Assembly (NCBI RefSeq): GCF_016093295.1
Contig: NZ_JAEDAL010000001.1
Coordinates: 930,001 to 994,000 of the forward strand
Reading direction: 5' to 3'
Length of the DNA: 64,000 nucleotides
Origin: Inhella gelatinilytica
GTDB taxonomy: Bacteria > Pseudomonadota > Gammaproteobacteria > Burkholderiales > Burkholderiaceae_C
Positions 33,068 through 42,248 of the stretch are shown piece by piece (within the stretch, counting starts at the first letter, position 1; each line of letters opens with the position of its first letter). A program made the translations under genes and the position numbers. The notes below the pieces were generated by a model. The model ran no database searches. It was given only the letters and a program-made list of their open reading frames with translations, and was not told the DNA's origin.

Positions 33068-35950
33068 ATGACCCCGCAAGCCATCCAGCCCACCGCCGCC
33101 ACCCTGGCCCCGCAACCCATCAGCCGCGAGGTGCTGATCGAGAAATACGCCAAGGGCGATGAGGATTCCATCGAGGCCGTGCAGCGCCGCGTGGCGCTGG
33201 CCTTGGCCCAGGCCGAAGCGCCAGAGGCCCGCGCCCGCTGGGCCGAGGCCTTTGAGCAAGCCCAGCGTGACGGTTTCATCCCCGCTGGGCGCGTGCAGTC
33301 CGCCGCGGGGTCGGGCCTGCAGGCCACGCTGGTGAACTGCTTTGTGCAGCCCATTGGCGACAGCATCAGCACGCCCGAAGAGGGTTTCCCCGGCATTTAC
33401 CAAGCCCTGGCCGAAGCCGCTGAGACCATGCGCCGAGGTGGCGGCGTGGGCTACGACTTCTCGCGCATCCGCCCGGCCGGTGCCTGGGTGGGCTCGACGC
33501 AGAGCTCGGCCAGCGGTCCGGTCAGCTACCTCAAGGTCTTCGACCGCAGCTGTGAGACGGTGGAAAGCGCCGGTGCCCGCCGGGGCGCGCAAATGGGCGT
33601 GCTGCGCTGCGACCACCCGGACATCGAGACCTTCGTCCACGCCAAAGACGGCGGTGAGCTGCGCAACTTCAACCTCTCGGTCGGCGTGACCGACGCCTTC
33701 ATGGAGGCCGTGCAGGCGGACCAGGAAGTGGAACTGGTCCACAAGGCTGAGCCCGGCGCCGCGATCAAGGCGGAGGGGGCTTACCGCCGCGAGGACGGTC
33801 AGTGGGTCTACCGCCGCGTGCGCGCCCGCGACTTGTGGGACCAGATCATCCACTGCACTTACGACCACGCCGAGCCCGGCGTGCTGTTCCTGGACAGCAT
33901 CAACAAGGACAACAACCTCGGCTATTGCGAGACCATCACCGCCACCAACCCCTGCGCCGAAGAGCCCCTGCCGCCTTATGGCTGCTGCTGCCTGGGCTCC
34001 ATCGACCTGACGCGGTTTGTGGTGGACCCCTTCAGCGCCAACGCAGCGTTTGATGAGAACCGCTTTGCGGCCCTGGTGGCGACTTCGGTGCGCATGCTGG
34101 ACAACGTGCTGGACCTGACGCTGTGGCCGCTGCCGCAACAGGCGGCCGAGGCCCAGGCCAAGCGCCGGGTGGGGCTCGGGTTCACGGGCCTGGGGGATGC
34201 GCTGGTGATGCTGGGCCTGCGCTACGACAGCCCGGCCGCGCGCACCCAGGCCGCGCGCATCGCGGAGGTGATGCGTGACGCCAGCTACCGCGCCAGCGCC
34301 AACCTGGCGGCAGAGCGCGGGGCCTTCCCGCTCTTCAACGCGGACCTGCTGCTGGCCAATGGCCGCTTCGCCTCGCGCCTGCCGGCCGAGCTGAAGAAGC
34401 GCATCCGCGAGGTGGGCTTGCGCAACTCGCACTTGCTGGCCATTGCCCCCACGGGCACCATCAGCCTGGCTTTCTGCGACAACGCCAGCAACGGCATCGA
34501 GCCGGCCTTCAGCTGGACCTACCAGCGCAAGAAGCGCCAGGCCGACGGCTCGCACAAGGAGTACGCGGTCGAGGACCATGCCTACCGCCTGTTCCGCCAC
34601 CTGCACGGGAGCGCAGCGCCGCTGCCCCCCGCCTTTGTCAGCGCGCTGGAAATCTCTGCCCTGGATCACGCGGCCATGGTCGGCGCGGTTGCCCCCTTCA
34701 TCGACACGGCCATCAGCAAGACGGTGAACGTGCCGGCGGACTACCCGTTTGAGGACTTCCGCGAGCTCTACACCCAGGCCTGGAAGCTCGGTCTCAAGGG
34801 ACTGGCCACCTACCGGCCCAATGCCGTGCTCGGTTCGGTGTTGTCGGTCACCCCAGCGGCGCCGGCCACGCCGAGCCTGCAGCTCGACCCCAACCAGCGC
34901 CTGGCGCTCAAGGCCACGGCCACGCCGGTGCTCGCCTCCTTGCGCTGGCCGGGCCGCCCGGAGCTGGCGGGCGGCAACCCGGCCTGGACCTTCATGGTGC
35001 GCCATCCGCACGGAGACTTTGCCCTCTTCATTGGCGAGCTGAATGAGCCCGGTGGCGCCCGACCCTTCGAGGTCTGGGTCAACGGTGCCGAACAGCCGCG
35101 CGGCTTGGGGGCACTGGCCAAGACCTTGTCGATGGATTTGCGCGCCAACGACCTGGGCTGGCTGCAGCTCAAGCTGGACACGCTGGCCACCGTGGCCGAA
35201 GAGCATGCCTTTGACATGCCCTTCCCGCCGCTAGGCCAGCCGCGTCGCTTCCCCGGCGTGGTGGCGGCCCTGGCGGCGTTGCTGCGCTGGCGCTGCGAGC
35301 AACTCGGCACCCTGCCGGGCCCCGACAAAGCGCCGACACCGGTGCTCGATGCCCTCTTCAGCCGCAGCGAACCCCAGACCGGGGCCGATGGCACGCTGGC
35401 CTGGGCCGTGGACGTGGTCAACCCCGCCACGCACGAAGATTTCACGCTGACGCTCAAAGAGGTCACGGTGCCCAGCGCGGATGGGCAAGTACACACCCGG
35501 CCCTGCGCCATGGCGCTCTCGGGCCGCTACCCGCGGGCGCTGGACGGGCTGGCGCGCCTCTTGAGTCTGGACATGCGGGTGGTGGACCCGGCCTGGATCG
35601 GCATGAAGTTGCGCAAGCTGCTGAACTACGCCGAGCCGCTCGGGGACTTCATGGCCTTCGAGCCCAGCCTGCAGCCCGGCACCCGCAAGCAGCGCACCTG
35701 GCCCAGCACCGTGGCCTACCTGGCGCGCCTGGTCCTCCACCGCTACGCGATGCTGGGCATCCTGGACGAACAGGGCTACCCCGTGCGTGACATGGGCGTC
35801 ATGCAGGCCCCCGCCCCGCAGGCCGGCACGCCGACCGGACTGCAAATCCAAGCCGGCCGCCCTTGCCCGGAGTGCGGCAACGCCGCGCTTATTGACAAAG
35901 ACGGCTGCGACTTCTGCACCGCCTGCGGCCACGTCGGGGCGTGTGGCTGA
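33068..35950 (+). CDS. nrdJ: Adenosylcobalamin-dependent (class II) ribonucleotide reductase
   Basis: 960 residues, single-chain NrdJ, which reduces ribonucleotides without needing oxygen. Active-site features are L-V-N-C-F-V near residue 92 and N-P-C-A-E-E-P-L-P-P-Y-G-C-C-C-L-G-S near 295; the N-x-C-x-E set carries the thiyl radical and its partners. Residues 620-905 make a C-terminal part that in pseudomonads is a separate NrdJb chain. The protein ends in a zinc-ribbon-like tail with C-P-E-C and C-D-F-C-T-A-C-G-H-V-G-A-C, the redox-active cysteines. No Shine-Dalgarno sequence precedes ATG 33068; the NrdR box occupies that place. The 723-codon opposite-strand frame is a shadow. Confidence 0.97.
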   Translation: MTPQAIQPTAATLAPQPISREVLIEKYAKGDEDSIEAVQRRVALALAQAEAPEARARWAEAFEQAQRDGFIPAGRVQSAAGSGLQATLVNCFVQPIGDSISTPEEGFPGIYQALAEAAETMRRGGGVGYDFSRIRPAGAWVGSTQSSASGPVSYLKVFDRSCETVESAGARRGAQMGVLRCDHPDIETFVHAKDGGELRNFNLSVGVTDAFMEAVQADQEVELVHKAEPGAAIKAEGAYRREDGQWVYRRVRARDLWDQIIHCTYDHAEPGVLFLDSINKDNNLGYCETITATNPCAEEPLPPYGCCCLGSIDLTRFVVDPFSANAAFDENRFAALVATSVRMLDNVLDLTLWPLPQQAAEAQAKRRVGLGFTGLGDALVMLGLRYDSPAARTQAARIAEVMRDASYRASANLAAERGAFPLFNADLLLANGRFASRLPAELKKRIREVGLRNSHLLAIAPTGTISLAFCDNASNGIEPAFSWTYQRKKRQADGSHKEYAVEDHAYRLFRHLHGSAAPLPPAFVSALEISALDHAAMVGAVAPFIDTAISKTVNVPADYPFEDFRELYTQAWKLGLKGLATYRPNAVLGSVLSVTPAAPATPSLQLDPNQRLALKATATPVLASLRWPGRPELAGGNPAWTFMVRHPHGDFALFIGELNEPGGARPFEVWVNGAEQPRGLGALAKTLSMDLRANDLGWLQLKLDTLATVAEEHAFDMPFPPLGQPRRFPGVVAALAALLRWRCEQLGTLPGPDKAPTPVLDALFSRSEPQTGADGTLAWAVDVVNPATHEDFTLTLKEVTVPSADGQVHTRPCAMALSGRYPRALDGLARLLSLDMRVVDPAWIGMKLRKLLNYAEPLGDFMAFEPSLQPGTRKQRTWPSTVAYLARLVLHRYAMLGILDEQGYPVRDMGVMQAPAPQAGTPTGLQIQAGRPCPECGNAALIDKDGCDFCTACGHVGACG

Positions 35951-36035
35951 GCCCACCACCCCTCCATTGGAGGAGGGCGAGCCCCGAGCGCAGCCCCCAA
36001 AATCCGCCGCTTCATTCAATCGGGTGGATCAAGAC

Positions 36036-36899
36036 ATGAAGCAATCGATGGGGGTTCGCGCGGGTTTGGGCCTGGCGGCGCTGGCGCTGCTCAGCGGCTG
36101 CGCGCTCAAAACCATTCACGTCACCGAAGAGCAGTTCCTGCCGCAGCGCAAGACGGACTGGCTGAGCGACCGCATCACGCGCACCAACCTGGAGTTGCCC
36201 CTGCCCGACCTGCCGGGCCAGAGCCTGAAGGGCTGGCGCCTGAACCACCCGTCGCCCAAGGCGGCTCTGGTGTTTTTCTATGGTGGGGGCAACACGCTGT
36301 GGGAGAACCTGCGCCTGCTGCACGAGCTCTCGCACCGGCTGGAGGTGGACGTGGTCGCCTATGACGTGCGCGGCACGGGTGCCAGCGGCGGCAAGACCCG
36401 TTTCGAGACCCTGCGCGCCGATGCGCTGCGCATTTACGACCAACAGGCCAAGGCCGGTCTGCCGACCCTGGTGATGGGCTATTCGCTGGGCAGCATTCCG
36501 GCGGTGCACCTGGCCGCGAACCGCCCGGTTCAAGGCCTGTTCGTCGCGGCGGGCATCTCCAGTTTTGACGAGGCCAAGGGCCATTTCGACAAGCTGGTGC
36601 CCTGGTACGCCAAGCCCTTTGTGGGTTTGGAGTTCGCCCCGGTGTTCCAGCAGCGGCCCCAGCCGGTGGACCAAATTGCCACCGTGAAGGCACCCACCCT
36701 GGTGATGCACGGTGACGCCGACGAAACCTTGCCCGTGCAGTGTGGCGACTCCCTGGCGCAGCACAGCGCGGCGTCCTGGAAACGCTATGCGCGCTTGACG
36801 GGTCGCGGGCACGGCAACTTGCCCTTGTCCAGCGGCGAGGGCTTGACCGCCATCAAGGAATGGGTGGCACAGGCCAGCACGGCGGCCCAACCGTCCTGA
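36036..36899 (+). CDS. Alpha/beta-hydrolase lipoprotein
   Basis: 287 residues from ATG 36036. A lipoprotein signal ends in L-L-S-G-C with the acylated cysteine near residue 22. The hydrolase has the nucleophile elbow G-Y-S-L-G-S, an oxyanion-side stretch F-F-Y-G-G-G-N-T, the acid in M-H-G-D-A-D-E-T and the base in G-R-G-H-G-N. It resembles the YfhR/BEM46-type serine hydrolases; the substrate is unknown. The 85-base gap after nrdJ holds a short CCTCC/GGAGG hairpin without a T tract. Confidence 0.88.
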   Translation: MKQSMGVRAGLGLAALALLSGCALKTIHVTEEQFLPQRKTDWLSDRITRTNLELPLPDLPGQSLKGWRLNHPSPKAALVFFYGGGNTLWENLRLLHELSHRLEVDVVAYDVRGTGASGGKTRFETLRADALRIYDQQAKAGLPTLVMGYSLGSIPAVHLAANRPVQGLFVAAGISSFDEAKGHFDKLVPWYAKPFVGLEFAPVFQQRPQPVDQIATVKAPTLVMHGDADETLPVQCGDSLAQHSAASWKRYARLTGRGHGNLPLSSGEGLTAIKEWVAQASTAAQPS

Positions 36900-37049
36900 G
36901 GCGGCACGCCAAGCTGTTGCGCCAAACCCACTGCGCGCATGATGGGACCCGCGCGGCGGGCGGGGGCTGCGGAGAATGGCCTTTTCGACGGGATGGAGCC
37001 CCCGTGACCTGTTGCAGGAGTGGGGCTCTGCCAATCGCTGAGGTCAACC

Positions 37050-38621
37050 ATGTTCAATGACGTTCGGATATCCAAGCGCTTCATGTCGGTGATGGCGCTG
37101 TTTTGGGTGGCTTTCATGCTGATGGCGGCCCTGGCGCTGTGGGGCTTGTTCAAGACCTCGGATGGACTGAGCGATGTGGCCGAGCGACGCATGGTGACGG
37201 TGAACCGCATCAATGAACTGATCAAGGCCAACCAAGGCAACCGCGTCGAAGTGTTGCTGATGTTTCAGCACGCCCCGGACAGCCCCTTGCTGAGCATTCA
37301 CGGCCACGAGCTGTCGATGCACCTGGACAATTTCAACCAGCGGCGCACCAAGAACCAAGAAGCCTGGCCATTGATCCAAAAGGCGGTCAGCGATGAGCCC
37401 AAGGGGCGCGACCTGGCCCAGGCGGTGGACGCCAAACGCAAGGAGTGGATTGCCCAGGTGGACGCCACGGTGAACGCCATTCGCGGTGGCGATTTTTCAC
37501 CGCCCACGATGGCCGCATTTTTGGCCGCTGGGCGCCGCGAAGGTCAGGCCCTGTTCGATGCACTCGAAGGTCTGCGTCAGCACGAGGAGGGGCTGGCGCA
37601 GTCGGCGGCTACCGACGCCAAGGCCCTGAGTCAACGCCTGCTCTGGATCTTCCTGGCTGTGGGGGTGCTGGTGGGCGTGCCGGCCACCTGGATGTTCCTG
37701 AGCCTGCTGGCGCGCATCCGTTCGGGCTTTGCCAAGGCCGACGAGCTGGCCAGTGCCATTGCCGCGGGGGACTTGCGCCTGGACATTCAGGCCGATGGCC
37801 GTGACGAGATCGGCCACCTGCTGAGCCAGATGCAGGACATGCGCAACCGCCTGCTGGCCCTGATCAGCGAGGTGCGTCAGGCCGCCGATGGCGTGCAGGT
37901 GGCGGCCAGCGAAGTGGCGGACGGCAACATGGACTTGTCGTCCCGTACCGAGCAGACGGCGGCCAACCTGCAGCAGACCGCCAGCACCACGGATGAATTG
38001 AGCACCACCGTGCGTCAGAACGCCGACAACGCGGCGCAGGCCAATTCGCTGGCGCAGGGCGCGTCGGAAGTGGCCGAGCGGGGCGGGCAAGTGGTGGGCG
38101 ACGTGGTGGCCACGATGAAGGGCATCAACGACAGCTCTCGCAAGATTGCCGACATCATTGGCGTGATTGACGGCATTGCCTTCCAAACCAACATCCTGGC
38201 GCTGAACGCCGCGGTGGAAGCGGCCCGAGCGGGTGAGGCCGGGCGCGGCTTTGCTGTGGTGGCGGCCGAGGTGCGCAGCTTGGCGCAACGCAGCGCCGAG
38301 GCAGCGCGGGAGATCAAGAGCCTCATCAGCGCCAGTGTGGAGCACGTCGAGCAGGGCTCGCAGCTGGTGGACCGTGCCGGGGCCACCATGACCGAGGTGG
38401 TCACGGCGATTCAACGCGTCACCCACATCGTGGGCGAAATCAGCAATGCCAGCGCGGAACAAAGCAGCGGTGTGGCCCTGGTTGGGCAGTCGCTCAGCCA
38501 GATGGACCAAGCCACGCAGCAAAACGCGGCCCTGGTGGAGGAAAGTGCCGCCGCGGCCGCCAGCCTGCGCGACCAAGCCAATCAACTGGTCAGTGCGGTG
38601 GCGGGGTTCCGCTTGCCCTGA
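37050..38621 (+). CDS. Methyl-accepting chemotaxis protein (Tar-type four-helix sensor)
   Basis: 523 residues from ATG 37050, classic transmembrane chemoreceptor. TM1 is at about 11-35, a four-helix-bundle periplasmic domain of some 150 residues follows, TM2 lies near 197-217, then HAMP and the signalling coiled coil with [22 protein letters not shown]. Methylation-site stretches are typical. No FNR-type box precedes it, unlike the other two receptors of this window. The ligand is unknown. Confidence 0.93.
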   Translation: MFNDVRISKRFMSVMALFWVAFMLMAALALWGLFKTSDGLSDVAERRMVTVNRINELIKANQGNRVEVLLMFQHAPDSPLLSIHGHELSMHLDNFNQRRTKNQEAWPLIQKAVSDEPKGRDLAQAVDAKRKEWIAQVDATVNAIRGGDFSPPTMAAFLAAGRREGQALFDALEGLRQHEEGLAQSAATDAKALSQRLLWIFLAVGVLVGVPATWMFLSLLARIRSGFAKADELASAIAAGDLRLDIQADGRDEIGHLLSQMQDMRNRLLALISEVRQAADGVQVAASEVADGNMDLSSRTEQTAANLQQTASTTDELSTTVRQNADNAAQANSLAQGASEVAERGGQVVGDVVATMKGINDSSRKIADIIGVIDGIAFQTNILALNAAVEAARAGEAGRGFAVVAAEVRSLAQRSAEAAREIKSLISASVEHVEQGSQLVDRAGATMTEVVTAIQRVTHIVGEISNASAEQSSGVALVGQSLSQMDQATQQNAALVEESAAAAASLRDQANQLVSAVAGFRLP

Positions 38622-38642
38622 CGCGCGAAGGCGGGCTGCCGG

Positions 38643-39479
38643 TCAGGGGTTCTTGCGCTCCTGCACCTTCCACAGTTGAACGGCTTTGTCGATGAACCCC
38701 TGCATCAGCCGCCCCTGGTGCAATTTGTACAGGGCACGGTTGATGGCCCCGCGCAGCTCCGGCGTGTTGCAGGGCGAGCGGTGCGCAATGGCCAGATACA
38801 GCTGCTCTTGGGCAATGGGCGGCATGACCATCTTCAGGCCTGCCAGACCCATTCGCGCCATGTAAGCCTCGGCCGGGCTTTCTTCGTACAGCACGTAGTC
38901 GCCACGGCCCAGTTGCAGCATTTGCAGGGCTTGCTCCAGGCTGCTGACCTTGGTGAGCTTGAGAGACTCGTTGGCGTACCGGTCAAACGCTTGCCCAAAG
39001 CTGTTGTTGATCACCGTCAGCCCCGAGCGCTCGCGCAAATCCGCCCAGCGCTGATAGGGGAACGGGGTGGACTTGCGCTGAATGACCACCGAGCGGGTTT
39101 CACGGAAGGGCAGAAAGCTGTAGTCCAGGTACTCGGTTCGCGGCAACGTAAAGAACGCCCCGGCGATGACGTCCAACCGCCCCAAGCGCGCTTCTTCTTG
39201 CACCCTGGCCCAGTTGCCCACGTAGCGCAAGTCGATGGGCACGCCGATCTCCTGGGCGATCCACTCCATCAGCTCGGCATTGGCCCCCACAAGACGGGAT
39301 TCGTCAGCCGGGTCACGCCAGAGGTAGGGCGGGTATTGTGGGTTGCCGGAGGCCTGCAGCGCCTTGCAGGCCGCGGGGACGTTCGGTGGTGTCAGCGCGT
39401 TGGGGTTGGGCTGCGCCCAGGCGGTGCCAAGGGCGCAACTCAGGGCCAGACAAAGCCGGGCGAAACGTAGACGATTCAT
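38643..39479 (-). CDS. Periplasmic solute-binding protein, family 3
   Basis: 278 residues from ATG 39479. The signal peptide ends in G-T-A-W-A-Q-P. The body follows the amino-acid-type binding protein fold: N-P-Q-Y-P-P-Y-L-W, G-A-N-A-E-L-M-E-W-I-A, G-R-L-D-V-I-A-G-A-F-F-T and the hinge strand D-Y-V-L-Y-E-E-S-P-A. No permease or ATPase gene is next to it, so it may be an orphan sensor-type or general binding protein. Convergent with the chemoreceptor, 21 bases apart, but on the other strand, so coupling is not implied. Confidence 0.85.
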   Translation of the reverse strand: MNRLRFARLCLALSCALGTAWAQPNPNALTPPNVPAACKALQASGNPQYPPYLWRDPADESRLVGANAELMEWIAQEIGVPIDLRYVGNWARVQEEARLGRLDVIAGAFFTLPRTEYLDYSFLPFRETRSVVIQRKSTPFPYQRWADLRERSGLTVINNSFGQAFDRYANESLKLTKVSSLEQALQMLQLGRGDYVLYEESPAEAYMARMGLAGLKMVMPPIAQEQLYLAIAHRSPCNTPELRGAINRALYKLHQGRLMQGFIDKAVQLWKVQERKNP

Positions 39480-39589
39480 GGCCGCAACCAAGTGCGCAAA
39501 GAGAAGGCGCGTTTTAGCAGGAATCTCCTCCTTTGGGAGGAAATCCGAGCCGGTTGCGTGTTTGTCCTAGGCTGTGTGGGTACGGCCCC

Positions 39590-42001
39590 TTAGGTGTTGG
39601 CGCGCACTTCGCTCAGCGGCGTCAGGCCCTGCAGTACCTTAAGCACCCCGTCTTGGCGCAGGGTGTGCAATCCTTCGGAGAGCGCATGCCGCAGCAATTC
39701 GTCCGCCCGGGCCCCGGTTTGCACGAGGTGGCGAATTTGCGGGCTGACGATCATCAGTTCGTGCACGCCCATGCGGCCCATCAATCCGGTCTGGGCGCAG
39801 CGCGGGCAACCGGTGGACTCATAGTGCTGCAAGGGGCCGCCGCGGCCAAACTGCTCGGTCCACTGCGCGAGCAGTTCGTGCCGGTTGGGGCGCTGGCGCG
39901 TGGGCAGCGGGCGCAAGTATTCGTCCAACAGCGCCTCTTGCTCGTCTTCGGTGAGCGGGCGCTGGGTGCGGCAGTGTGGGCACAGGCTGCGCACCAGACG
40001 CTGGGCCAGGATGCCGAGCAGGGAATCGGCAAAGCCAAACGGGTCGCAGCCCATGTCCAAGAGCCGGGTGACGGTTTCCGCCGCACTGTTGGTGTGCAAT
40101 GTGCTGAACACCAAATGGCCGGTGAGGGAGGCCTCAATGGCAATTTCGGCGGTTTCTTGGTCCCGGACTTCGCCCACCATGATGACATCCGGGTCGGCGC
40201 GCAGAAAGGCCCGCAGGGCCTTGGCGAAGGTCCAGTCGATGCGGGGATTGACCTGCACCTGGCGCAGGCCCCGCTGGGTGATTTCCACCGGGTCTTCGGC
40301 GGTCCAGATTTTTCGCTCGGGCGTGTTGATGCGGGCCAGCACCGAGTGCAGCGTCGTGGTCTTGCCCGAACCCGTCGGCCCCACGCACAGCACCATGCCA
40401 TAGGGCCGATGAATGATTTGGTCCAGTGCCTGGTGGTTGGCGGGGCTCAGGCCCAGGTGATCCATCTCCAAGGGCTTGGACGAGGCCAACAGGCGCAGCA
40501 CCACATCCTCCAGCCCATGCGTGGTGGGGATGGTGGCGACCCGCAATTCCAACCGGTGCTGGGGCGAGAAGCGCGCGAAATTGATCTTGCCGTCTTGCGG
40601 TTTGCGCTTCTCAGAGATGTCCAGATCACACATCACCTTGATGCGCGCCACCACGGCATGCCGGTACGTGGGAGGCAGCTCCAGGTAGGGGGACATGACG
40701 CCATCGCGCCGGAAACGAACCTGCACCTTTTCGAGTCCGGGCTGGCATTCGATGTGAATGTCCGAAACACCCCGGGCGTGGGCTTCGAGGATCATGCTGT
40801 TGATCAAGCGAACCAGGGAGTTGTCGCTTTGCTCGATGACATGGTCATCGAGCTCGTCGTACCCATGGCTTTCGCGCTCCAGCGTCTCAACCAAGCGCTC
40901 GGCGGCCACGGTCTCCACATCCGGTGCGGCGGAGACATCACCAATGCGGGTGTAGGCCTCGCGCTGCCCAAACGCCAGCGTGCCCACGGGCGCGACCACG
41001 GGCACGACCTTGCACTGGGCCGAGAACTCGAGCTCATCCAGCGCATCGCGGGCCGTGGGGTCTTCCATGGCGACGATGAGGCGGCCGTTGCGAATCAGTA
41101 GGGGCAGCACCCGCAAGCGACGCGCCATGGCGTAAGGCACTTTTTGCAGCGCCAGCACCTCGGCAGCGAAGCGGGTGACGTCCACGGCGGGGTAGCCCAT
41201 CTTGCGCACCAGGGCCGATTGCAGCTGGGGGGGCGTCACCCGCCCGCTGTCGATCAGCAGCTGGCCCAGGGGCATGGTGTGATCGCCGGCCTGCTCGGCC
41301 AGTGCATCGCTCAGCTCCTCTTGCGTCAACAGTTTGAGCTCGACCAGGGCTTCGCCAATGCGCAGGATGGGCATGCGCGACTGCGCGGCCAAAGCGGCCA
41401 TGAGCTGGTCCGCGCTGTCGATGGGCCGGTCCAGCAAGGGGTCGCGCTCCCGCCGGCTGCGGGGCGGCTTGGCGGGTGGGGGCGGGGCGGTGGTGCCCGA
41501 CTGCAGATCCCAGCGGTCAATTTGTTCGGCGGGCACGAACAAGCGTGTGACGGTGGATCCCCCCTTGTCATCCGGGGGATAGAGGAAGAGCCCGTCGGGG
41601 TTGTGCAGGTGCCCCAGGGTGCGCCCCTCCACGGTTCGGCCCATCTTCAGCACGGCCTGGAAGGGCCGCGCTTCGGGCCGCCCGCCCTGGGGGGCCAGGC
41701 GAACCGGTCGCATCAGTCGCAGGGACGCCAGCTCCGACCAGGCGACCTGCAAGGGCATTGGCGAGCTGGGCCGGCGCAGCACCACGTAGCGGGCGCCCGG
41801 GTTCCACTCCAGCAGCTGGCCGACCGACCGCTTGCCGCCCGCAGCATGCACCTCCACGGGTTCGGGAAAGCTCAAGCATTCCCCCCCGTCGGTCATCAAG
41901 CCGCTGGGGAGCGGCCAAAACGCTTCGGGCTCGGAAATCTGCGTGGGCGGATCGTCGAGTGCGGCGGGTTGGGTGACTTGGTAGGGCTTTTCGTCGGGCA
42001 T
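39590..42001 (-). CDS. GspE/PilB-type secretion or pilus assembly ATPase
   Basis: 803 residues from ATG 42001. The N-terminal 180 residues are a variable regulatory part (V-L-R-R-P-S, PilZ-like strands). A GspE-N/MshEN-like region follows with G-E-A-L-V-E-L-K-L-L-T-Q-E-E-L and A-V-D-V-T-R-F. The ATPase core has Walker A G-P-T-G-S-G-K-T-T-T, the Asp box (A-E-D-P-V-E), Walker B (I-M-V-G-E-V-R-D) and the His box (F-S-T-L-H-T-N). A zinc tetracysteine C-P-H-C...C-P-R-C sits near residue 660-730. No other type II or pilus gene is adjacent, so it is an orphan motor, and its partner system must be elsewhere. Confidence 0.93.
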   Translation of the reverse strand: MPDEKPYQVTQPAALDDPPTQISEPEAFWPLPSGLMTDGGECLSFPEPVEVHAAGGKRSVGQLLEWNPGARYVVLRRPSSPMPLQVAWSELASLRLMRPVRLAPQGGRPEARPFQAVLKMGRTVEGRTLGHLHNPDGLFLYPPDDKGGSTVTRLFVPAEQIDRWDLQSGTTAPPPPAKPPRSRRERDPLLDRPIDSADQLMAALAAQSRMPILRIGEALVELKLLTQEELSDALAEQAGDHTMPLGQLLIDSGRVTPPQLQSALVRKMGYPAVDVTRFAAEVLALQKVPYAMARRLRVLPLLIRNGRLIVAMEDPTARDALDELEFSAQCKVVPVVAPVGTLAFGQREAYTRIGDVSAAPDVETVAAERLVETLERESHGYDELDDHVIEQSDNSLVRLINSMILEAHARGVSDIHIECQPGLEKVQVRFRRDGVMSPYLELPPTYRHAVVARIKVMCDLDISEKRKPQDGKINFARFSPQHRLELRVATIPTTHGLEDVVLRLLASSKPLEMDHLGLSPANHQALDQIIHRPYGMVLCVGPTGSGKTTTLHSVLARINTPERKIWTAEDPVEITQRGLRQVQVNPRIDWTFAKALRAFLRADPDVIMVGEVRDQETAEIAIEASLTGHLVFSTLHTNSAAETVTRLLDMGCDPFGFADSLLGILAQRLVRSLCPHCRTQRPLTEDEQEALLDEYLRPLPTRQRPNRHELLAQWTEQFGRGGPLQHYESTGCPRCAQTGLMGRMGVHELMIVSPQIRHLVQTGARADELLRHALSEGLHTLRQDGVLKVLQGLTPLSEVRANT

Positions 42002-42107
42002 GGGCAAACCTCAGTCCCCCGAGCCTAGCGCAGGCGCGCGTGCGTTGCCTCCCGCGTTTTGTGGGGGGCGGACGCCAACGGGTAAACCCGGACCAAAAGG
42101 GCAACGC

Positions 42108-42121
42108 TTGACAAACTTCAA
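42108..42121 (+). promoter_or_regulatory. FNR/Dnr box upstream of nirS
   Basis: TTGACAAACTTCAA, both arms one mismatch from consensus. Centre 42114.5, 134.5 bases before the nirS ATG, implying a leader of about 90 bases if it acts from -41.5. Confidence 0.65.
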
Positions 42122-42248
42122 GGAAAAGCAAGGCCAAGCAGGACAGCATGGCGGCACGCTAGGCCCACCCCTTCAAGGGTGAGCTTGAGACGGAAACACG
42201 CTGAATGGACTGCCAGCCCTCCGCGGTCCGACAACAGGAGTCAAAAAA

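Noticed and set aside
33035-35206. 723-codon minus-strand frame opposite nrdJ
   Set aside because: Shadow frame of nrdJ with no recognisable domain and no ribosome binding site.
39511-39545. TCCTCC-TTT-GGGAGGA hairpin between the binding-protein gene and the GspE-like gene as a terminator
   Set aside because: No T tract on either side in the right direction; it may simply be a short chance inverted repeat.
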